Shown in pieces: positions 57,016 through 64,000 of a stretch of DNA of 64,000 nucleotides (positions are counted from its first letter, which is position 1; every line of letters begins with the position of its first letter). The notes beneath the pieces are model-generated. The model made no database searches. It saw only the letters and a list, made by a program, of their open reading frames with translations, and had not been told where the DNA came from. The stretch comes from Sarocladium kiliense (taxonomy: Eukaryota; Ascomycota; Sordariomycetes; Hypocreales; Sarocladiaceae): the NCBI GenBank assembly GCA_030734395.1, contig JAUZTG010000041.1:310001-374000 (forward strand), given 5' to 3'. Position numbers and translations under genes: made by a program.

Positions 57016-57325
57016 TGTTGATGAAGGGTGGCCGTGGGGGCTGTCGTGACGTCGTGATGGAGGACAGAGCGAAGAAATGTTGAAGCTTGTGACGGTGGAG
57101 ATTCGGTGATGCTGCGTTAGGCAGGTTACAGGGGGTGCACGCCCTAAGTTCGGGTGGTTAGTACGGCGGTCGCATGCACTGGACTAGCGCCGTGGGCAAT
57201 GCTTTACAGTGGCTGAACGTCGCTGTGGTGTGTTCGTCCTCCGTATACTCTCATCCGCGAGACACGACGAGCTTGAACTCTGCATCTAAGACAAGTGCAT
57301 TCATCATCCTACATTCCACGACGAT
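57016..57325. other. Short intergenic region
   Basis: About 310 bases: upstream region of XAP5 and the 3' end of the transferase gene. Nothing else seen. Confidence 0.5.
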
Positions 57326-58153
57326 CTACGGCAGTCCTCCGCCTTGTCGAGTCGCCTGCCCAACCTCGGAGTGCGTCTTGTCCTCCGCATACCGCTTATA
57401 CGCCAAGATGTACCTCTCCTCACTGCTACAAGTATCTTTCACACTCTGCCTCTCCGAGATAGCCTTCATCCAAGTCCTCCATCGTCCCCAAGCCTCATCC
57501 TCGCCGCTCTCTGGGATTCCCGTTCCGCCCTCCTTGTAATGGTCAATCAACCATAGTCTCACTGCCCACGGCGCCAGCGCAATATCCACCAAGCTGAACT
57601 TCTCTCCGTAGAACCATGGTCCCCCATCTGCCATTTCCCCAGCAAATGCCTTAAGGTGCTTATGGAGTTGCTCTCTGGCATCATCCAGACTGAAAGGCTT
57701 CTCAGGTGTATGCTGCATAAGCTTATACCATGCCGGGACAATCCTCGTCGCAATGTGATTAATCCACAGCCTCGCTCGCGCCCTCTCATACGTCCCCTTC
57801 GGCATCAGTCTCTCCGCGTCCCCTCCGTACTCCTCATCCAGAAATTCACAGACCACCAAACTCTCATAGAGTGGCCTCTGCTCTTTCCCTTCCTTATCCA
57901 CCGGCACTGCCAGCGTGGGTACCAAGCCCCTGGGATTCAGCGCCAGGAACTCCGGCTCCTTGCGGTATGGGTTGATCTCCACGTACTGGTAGTCAGTAAC
58001 GCCTTTCTCTTCTAGAGTGATCCATGTGCGCTGGACGAAGGGGCAGAACCACCCGCCGTAGAGCTTCAGCGCCGAAGGGGTGGAGTGCGCGGCGGCGAGA
58101 CGGGCTGCGGCACCGGTTGGCTCCGGAGGGAGGGATGTGTCGATGGAGGCCAT
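57326..58153 (-). CDS. Glutathione S-transferase, omega-like
   Basis: Intronless, 275 residues from the ATG at 58153. The N-terminal thioredoxin fold shows LKLYGGWFCPFVQRTWITLE with C37-P-F at the active site, typical of omega and omega-like classes that use cysteine rather than tyrosine or serine. NPRGLVPTLAVP carries the cis-proline, and LYESLVVCEFLDEEYGG contains the glutathione-binding Glu-Ser. The C-terminal helical domain (ARLWINHIATRIVPAWYKLM) follows. It probably acts in deglutathionylation, thiol redox or detoxification. The frame stays open about 70 codons upstream of the ATG. Confidence 0.9.
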   Translation of the reverse strand: MASIDTSLPPEPTGAAARLAAAHSTPSALKLYGGWFCPFVQRTWITLEEKGVTDYQYVEINPYRKEPEFLALNPRGLVPTLAVPVDKEGKEQRPLYESLVVCEFLDEEYGGDAERLMPKGTYERARARLWINHIATRIVPAWYKLMQHTPEKPFSLDDAREQLHKHLKAFAGEMADGGPWFYGEKFSLVDIALAPWAVRLWLIDHYKEGGTGIPESGEDEAWGRWRTWMKAISERQSVKDTCSSEERYILAYKRYAEDKTHSEVGQATRQGGGLP

Positions 58154-59393
58154 GGCGGATGAGACCAGTTTTGGAAGCAGGTTGTGTAGTGCTGACAGGG
58201 CGGGAGGTCGGGGGTGAGCCGGGGGGAGTGCAAGGGTCGTTCGGCGGATGTTGGTTAAAGTTGATGCTGTGGATGTGCCTATGCGATAGGGCCGAATTGT
58301 ATATAGCTCATAGATAGAGTTGACGGGCCTTTGACATATGATGTTGACGCAGTTGTTTCTTGACAAGTCTGAGAACGAGGTCCAGGCCTCTGTGGAACTC
58401 CTTTTGTCTTTGATGCTGTGCTGCGCACTATGACGTGATTGAATGGCTACCTCATGTCTAGTATGTCATGTCTGTCTGTCTATTGTCTATTCCCGTGGGC
58501 ATAGCCGTCCGCTGTCACTTAGCCCAGGAGCCTCCAACAAACAGCCAACCTGTTTAGGATCTAGTACCTAGAAAGAACGCCACCAACTGTGGTCGCCAGG
58601 AACCGATCCAAGGTGGCTTCAAGCTTCAATCCTGCGGCTCATGACAGGACACCATCTCCCTCGAACAGCATAAATCTACATTTCGCGTCATATGCTTCTG
58701 GCAATCATTAGTGGCCCCTCATTGGTGGCTTTTCCCACCACCCTGTGCTGCTCATAGTCGATAGCCCTCGGCTATCAAGACTTGGCCTAGTTGACCCTCC
58801 CATCGCGGTAGATGCCATCCGTGATTCCCCTTTCGAGCAGGTCTATTTACCATCCGCCCAGATGATGCACCTTTTCCCCGCGATTAACTGCCGACGAACC
58901 CTGTTTTGTTCTCTTTCGTCTCAAGTCATGCGTTGCCACAGAACCTTCCCAGCTGGGAGAGCCCCATCCGGCGGTATACCAAGCTGCAACGCCATGTTGC
59001 GTCGAGGGGGTTCGCATGTCCAGGGTCTCCATAGGAAGGGATCGACCAAGGCACAGTCAATTTATACCATGTATTTCGCCGGCAGTGGCCCGAGAACTCA
59101 ATATCGAAAGTGTCAAATTAATAGTTGCCCCACGATCAAGGACGCCTCGTGCTTTACCAGACTGCTCCTCCCGCTGCCATGTTCGGCCCTGTTCTATATC
59201 CTTCAACCCGACGATCCGGTCTCCTTCCGTTCCCAAGATGAAGGTATCCCCATGTATATATAGGACTTACAATGGCCTCTCAACCCTCAGATGTCATTGC
59301 GTTGTCTTATCTCACGTTCCAATCAGCTCTTGCGATAACTGCATAGCCATCGGATCCGCTATTTCACTCATTCGACACTAAGCCAGCGCCACG
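58154..59393. other. Divergent region between GST and GH12 genes
   Basis: No gene supported. The left part continues the open frame of the transferase without an ATG (to about 58366). A TATATATA lies at 59255. Plus-strand frame 58745-59263 has no features. Confidence 0.5.
59255..59262 (+). promoter_or_regulatory. TATA box of the GH12 gene
   Basis: TATATATA lies 139 bases before the ATG at 59394. Confidence 0.5.
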
Positions 59394-60224
59394 ATGAAGT
59401 TCTCCCTTCTCACCACTCTCGCCTCCCTGGCAGCCGTAACCATGGCCCAAGTCCAACTCTGCGACCAATACGGCTACCATGCCGCTGACGGCTACTACTT
59501 CAACAACAACAGATGGGGCCAGGGCTCCGGCCAGGGCGACCAGTGTCTACTTGTTTTTAACACGCAGGGTGGAGGCGTGTCTTGGCAGGTCGACTGGACG
59601 TGGTCTGGCAGTGAGAACAACGTGAAGTCATATCCGTACTCAGGCAGGACTTTGACCCCGAGGTTGATCAGCCAGATTGGCAGTTTGCCTAGTGCTGCGC
59701 AATGGACGTATCAGGGAAATAACATCCGCGCCAACGTCGCGTACGACCTCTTCACCGCCGCGAATGCCAACCACGACACCTCTTCTGGAGACTATGAGCT
59801 TATGGTTTGGTAAGTCATATACTCGAACAATCAAGAAAAGAGTATAGGACTGACACGTCTTAGGCTTGGCCGCTATGGCAACGTGTACCCCATTGGCTCC
59901 TCCAAGGGCATGGTCAACGTCGCTGGCCAGCAATGGGAGCTCTTCGACGGCTACAACGGCGCCATGCGCGTCTTTTCCTTCGTCGCACCCAGCAACCGTG
60001 GCTCTTGGAGCGGTGATCTCAAGGCCTTCTATAACCACCTTACCCAGAACAACGGGTTCCCCGCCAGCAGCCAGTACCTTATCAGTACGTTACCCTCTGA
60101 CTTTATCCCCCGTGATAATGTTGCTAACACGGGTTTCTCTCTAGCCAACCAGTTTGGCACAGAACCCTTCACGGGTGGTCCGGCTACTTTCCAGGTTCAG
60201 AACTGGAATGCTCAGGTTAACTAA
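59394..60224 (+). CDS. GH12 endoglucanase/xyloglucanase
   Basis: Secreted glycoside hydrolase of 238 residues in three exons: 59394-59809, 59864-60084 and 60145-60224. Introns are 54 and 60 bases. The signal peptide is MKFSLLTTLASLAAVTMA. The GH12 fold shows LCDQYGYHAADGYYFNNNRW, VSWQVDWTWSGSENNVKSYP, the nucleophile segment DYELMVWLG (E135) and the acid/base segment FGTEPFTGG (E219). Both catalytic glutamates are present, and the length is normal for a single-domain member without CBM. It cleaves internal beta-1,4 bonds in cellulose or xyloglucan; which one cannot be decided. Convergent with the SDR gene (258 bases apart). Confidence 0.93.
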
Positions 60225-60482
60225 GGTTGGAGGCTAAAGAAGTTGAGGTATTGCTGAGAAACTCTGTATATACGCGTTCACTCCACCTCGGCACCGGGCG
60301 CCTGGAGCGCGCACCCTATCTAGTAACTACTACATTGAAGAATAAGAAGACAGCAGGCTCTGTGAATGACTGCACTTTTTGTGAAATGGTCATACAACAC
60401 TACTTCTGATGCGAGTTGTGAGATCCGCCATACCGATCTTTGCGCACCATAACTACGCGCTGGCGGTGGCCCTTATGGCTAG

Positions 60483-61390
60483 CTATGACTTCTTCACCTT
60501 CTCCAATCCATCCAGTCCCGACTGCTTATTCATCATAGATATGAACTGTTCATGTGGTAAAAATGTATTACCGACCCAGCTCATCGTTGACCCCTCACCC
60601 CTTCGAATGATTGCCTTGCGGCCGTCGAGTACGTCTTTGACGATGTTATCCGCAGCAACTTCGATATCTTGCTTTTTGTCAAAGATCAGCATCTTTTGAT
60701 GGCGGTTAATGGCTGGTGCGATGGGTTCGTAGAGAGATCCAGCTGGAAGAACAAGATCGGCTCTGTTCTTGGGATCATTCTGGTAGGTCGAGATCCCACC
60801 CAAGATTGCAGTCACGACTCGCACGCCGAGAGGCGCCATCTCCAGCCGCAGAGTTTCGGACATCAGTGTCGCGGCCGCCCTGGAACTACCGTAGATTCCT
60901 ACGTTGGTGGTAAGCAGGGTGCAATACCCATCAGAGGAACAAATGTCACTGTACCTGCCCAAGCATACACAAGCTCGCCCAAAACTGAGCTGATGTTGCA
61001 GACGACTCCATGAGCTTCAATAAGCATCGGTGTGAAAGCCTGGGTCATTGCCAGAATACCCCAGACGTTCGCGTCGTATACCTCCTTCGCCTCCTCGATC
61101 TTGACATCCAATAGAGGCATGGTTCCACCTGAGCCGGCATTGTTGACGAGAACGTCCAATCTTCCCCCGGTGATGCCTTGCACCTCATCAAAGCAGCTCT
61201 TTATCGACGATTGGGATGCCACATTTAGCTTTAGAAGCTTGACGTTGTCCAGTTTGCCGAGATCGCCTGCTTTCGATAGGTCACGAAGTGTCGCTAGAAC
61301 AAGAAACCCACGTCGCAAATAGGCTTTGACCATCTCTTGGGCGAGTCCGCCCTTGCTGCAGCCTGTGATGAGAACTGACCTTTTAGTCAT
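60483..61390 (-). CDS. Atypical short-chain dehydrogenase/reductase (Ayr1-like branch)
   Basis: Predicted 283 residues in two exons, 61390-60955 and 60898-60483, with a 56-base intron. The overall pattern follows the 1-acyl-dihydroxyacetone-phosphate reductase branch: MTKRSVLITGCSKGGLA, DVLVNNAGSGGTMPLLDVKI, EAHGVVCNISSVLGELVYAW. Two key positions differ. The glycine-rich motif reads TGCSKGGLA (residues 9-17), with Ala for the last Gly. The catalytic YxxxK is Y148-G-S-S-R152, with Arg for Lys. The C-terminal part is intact. It may have reduced or altered activity, or a non-catalytic role. The start is 449 bases from the divergent Zn2Cys6 gene, its likely regulator. Confidence 0.85.
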
Positions 61391-61839
61391 TTTGAGTTAA
61401 TCTTGAATCTCGACGAGACTTGCTGCAAACCAATTCACTGTTGGAAGATACATAGTTATCCGTGATCTCTTAAATAGGTACGGCACAAGGCTGATAAACT
61501 GGATCGGGTGCCATGGAGAATCGGACTTCATTCATCAAATCCATTGGAATCGCATACATACGCTACCAAAAGCCCATAGAAAATGCTTGTGACCACGGAT
61601 CCTAGTCCCTGACGAATACAGCTACCCCTTGTCAGCACTCATGTAAGTTCTCGTCACCAAAATGGCAAGGTGATGTCGCGAGCGTGCCTTCGGACATAAA
61701 CAAAATCCGTTGGAATTGGCTCCGCCGACTCCGACGCCATCCTGTTCATCACCTCGCATCATTTCCAGACCACCCAAGCGTTCCACAATGCCATCGGATT
61801 TGCACTAAACATAATTCCTTTGCTCCAGTCTGCTTTGAA
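61391..61839. promoter_or_regulatory. Shared divergent promoter, SDR and Zn2Cys6 regulator
   Basis: The 449 bases between the two ATGs contain both promoters. No clear TATA box was seen. CCG/CGG triplets near 61525 and 61701-61734 are possible Zn2Cys6 half sites. Confidence 0.45.
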
Positions 61840-63879
61840 ATGGAACGGCATTCAAGATCCTATGGTCAAGCATGCACGCAATGTTACAAAGCGAAATATC
61901 GATGTGTGACTAGTCCCGGCAGTGATGCGTGTGAAAGGTAATTGTTGATCAATGTCGGAGTACCGCAATGTTCATGGTCTGACGAACAGTCTAGATGCGA
62001 TCGGTTGAAGAAACCTTGTCAGCCTTTTCAGTCTTCTCGCCCAAGAAAGTTACGCGGCAAGAATGAGAATGAAAGCGAGCGAATCGCTCGACTGGAAGGG
62101 AAGGTCGAAGCTTTGCTCTCAGCAGCGCGGTCACTGAACTCTTCTGAGATACGAAGCGATGGATCTTCTGCATTCGAGACCCCCGATTCCGTTCTAGCAC
62201 ATAGTCGTGCTTCACCGGCATCACATCAGAGCTTTTCGCAAGCATGCAATCCGATGACGCCAGAATCTGTCTCCAGGGTATCAACGCAGGACGCCGATCA
62301 GCATCTAAGCTTCTTCTTACAACACCTCCTGCCCTGCTTCCCATTCATGGATCTTTCCGGATACCTCACTGCGGCACAACTTCGCCATGAGCGACCTGTG
62401 CTCTTTCAAGCGATCCTCACCGTCACTACATTCCACACACGTCAAAGACAAGTTCGGGCGGAACACTTCAGGAATCTCCTGTTCACATCAACAATGGTGA
62501 AAGTAGAGTCGAGCATGGATCTTCTACTCGGCCTGCTCACGTACTTAGCCTGGACAACGGACCTGTTTCAAGGAGCAGCGGACCTTGTCTCACGGTTGAT
62601 GATGCTTGCCATTTCCTTGGTGCAGGATCTTCGACTGGTCAGACCTACCCAGCTTGATGTACAGTTGAGTATGACCATGACTCAAGGCAGTTCTTACGAT
62701 GCCGAAATGTCTGGTTCGGATGAGACCTTCAGGGAACGTCTTGAGAAACAGCGAGCTTTGTTGGCTTGTTATATTTTGAGTCAAAAGTAAGCCAACAACT
62801 TCACATCCGCCTCGCATGTATGAGAATGAGATGTAATGATATAATTTCCAGCGTTTCCTGCCACCTTGGCCGTCAAGATGCTCTTAGGTGGACGCCTCAC
62901 ATGGAGACAGGCCTGCACCATCTTATGTATAGCGGAACTACATCCCCCGACGAGCTATTCGTGTTCCACATCCGAGTACACAAGCTGATGCAAGAAGCAT
63001 CGCGCATGCGTGATGGCTCTGAGTTCGATCCAGCGATGGACCCGACGTCGCCTGGTTCCACATCGATAATGCCAAAGCTGTTGTACCTGAAGTCTTTGAG
63101 GTCAAGACTGATTGACCTCGTCGCACAGTCTTTAGCCTCAGGCGAGAAAACAGGTTCGCATCACACTTCTTGCTGCTCAAATTATGAAGCTACAGCTGAC
63201 TTCGATTATCTTGCGCTCAGGTCTCTTCAATCCATATGCACACTATGTGGAGTTGTACATTAACCAATTGGCCATTGCCATCAGCTGGGGATCGCCGCTG
63301 TTTACCGTTGAGGGACAAGGGCCTGCAACAACTAGTCCGGTCGACTCCATGGCGTTCGAGAGACTTGACTGTTTGTGGAGGTCAGTCGAAAACATCAAGT
63401 CCTGGTTCGAAAGCTTCTTCAGCATCGACCCCATGGATCTTATTGGCATGCCTGCCCACTTCTGGTCTCAGATGGTCATGTGTCTGGTGATCCTAAAGTA
63501 CCTAGCAACCCTGGCCGATCCGGGCTGGGATCAACAGGCAGTGCGCAACACCATTGACATTGTTCTTGCCATCGACAAGACACTGGCTGCTATCGAGCAA
63601 ACGATGAATCATCCTGATCTTTCGAGGGGAGATAATTTCTTCTCGTTGCTGAAATCGCTGTTGATGAAGTGCCGCGATTGGGCCGTTTCATCATTGGACT
63701 ATTCATCGAACGTCGCAGCTCCTGGTGATCTCAATGGCCCCCAAGAAGCTTCAAGGGTACCACGACACTGTAGTCGCACTATGCCGGAGGTCGGGCACAT
63801 CACAGCTCTGCAGACGATGGACCTGGAGAATGACCAGTGGTTCGAAGATCTGGTAGGGGTGTCCGGTTTCTCCATGTAG
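61840..63879 (+). CDS. Zn2Cys6 fungal transcription factor
   Basis: Predicted 616 residues in four exons: 61840-61937, 61995-62786, 62852-63153 and 63221-63879. Introns are 57, 65 and 67 bases. The zinc cluster spans the first splice junction: C12, C15, C22, C31, C34 and C41 (CX2CX6CX8CX2CX6C). A basic linker (RPRKLRGKNE) and a heptad-like helix (ERIARLEGKVEALLSAARSL) follow, suggesting dimer binding. The fungal-specific domain is reduced in similarity but has LSFFLQHLLPCFPFMDLSGY and LLLGLLTYLAWTTDLF. The overall pattern resembles regulators linked to metabolic clusters. The third intron donor (GTTCGC) is weak but the join GEKTGLFNPYAHY keeps the frame. Divergent from the atypical SDR gene. 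Confidence 0.85.
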
Positions 63880-64000
63880 CAACGACTTGACATGCGAAAT
63901 TGACCCCTTACATTCCCTGGACATCCAAATAGCATTACTTCAGTATAGTCTAGACATTTCTTTCGCTTGATAATACTGCCACCAACAGAATACTCTGCTC

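Noticed and set aside
1..64000. tRNA genes, rRNA, CRISPR array, secondary metabolite backbone genes, complete transposons
   Set aside because: None recognised by reading both strands for box A/B patterns, regular spacers, synthase or transposase motifs. A tRNAscan or profile search was not possible here.

Overview
This window is nuclear DNA from a filamentous ascomycete (Pezizomycotina). Most genes are split by short introns of 48-95 bases with GTAAGT-like donors and CTAAC/CTGAC-like branch sites. The products include Zn2Cys6 transcription factors, AA9, GH12 and PL3 plant cell wall enzymes, Dal5/Liz1-type transporters, a cytochrome P450, and fungal METTL16 and XAP5 orthologues. The enzyme mix suits a plant-associated or litter-degrading fungus, possibly a Dothideomycete; the class is a guess. 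All gene models were built by hand from reading frames and splice signals. Each spliced model quoted closes in frame.

Layout. 0.6-2.7 kb: two tandem paralogous genes of unknown function, each broken by one apparent single-base frameshift. 2.7-8.2 kb: a long CT-rich leader and a Zn2Cys6 regulator with a 720-base intron. 8.2-10.3 kb: a spacer with perfect palindromes, then an AA9 lytic polysaccharide monooxygenase. 10.5-15.5 kb: a DUF4140/DUF4139 coiled-coil protein and a secreted LVIVD-repeat protein. 15.5-19.2 kb: a gene-poor, degraded-looking stretch with small repeats and unresolved coding fragments. 19.2-27.0 kb: an 8-exon gene fusing a cholesterol-oxidase-like GMC oxidoreductase to an alpha/beta hydrolase, head to head with a P450.

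28-41 kb: a small GPI-type protein with a duplicated cysteine domain; a Gfo/Idh/MocA oxidoreductase head to head with a Dal5-type transporter; a secreted protein tail to tail with a PL3 pectate lyase; and a second transporter that diverges from the lyase. 42-51.2 kb: a membrane protein, a cysteine-rich secreted protein, METTL16, a DUF218 protein, an SDR and a frameshifted hypothetical. 52.6-58.2 kb: a peroxisomal acyl-CoA/coumarate-CoA ligase-like enzyme, a small membrane protein, XAP5 and a glutathione transferase. 59.4-64 kb: a GH12 endoglucanase, then an SDR with altered catalytic residues that diverges from a second Zn2Cys6 regulator.

Themes. The cell-wall genes (AA9, PL3, GH12 and possibly the secreted 543-residue protein) and transporters suggest plant polymer use, but they are dispersed among housekeeping genes. 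No classical PKS, NRPS or terpene synthase cluster is visible. The most unusual object is the GMC oxidoreductase-hydrolase fusion, which has a cysteine at the hydrolase nucleophile elbow. No tRNA, rRNA, CRISPR array or intact transposon was recognised by reading.
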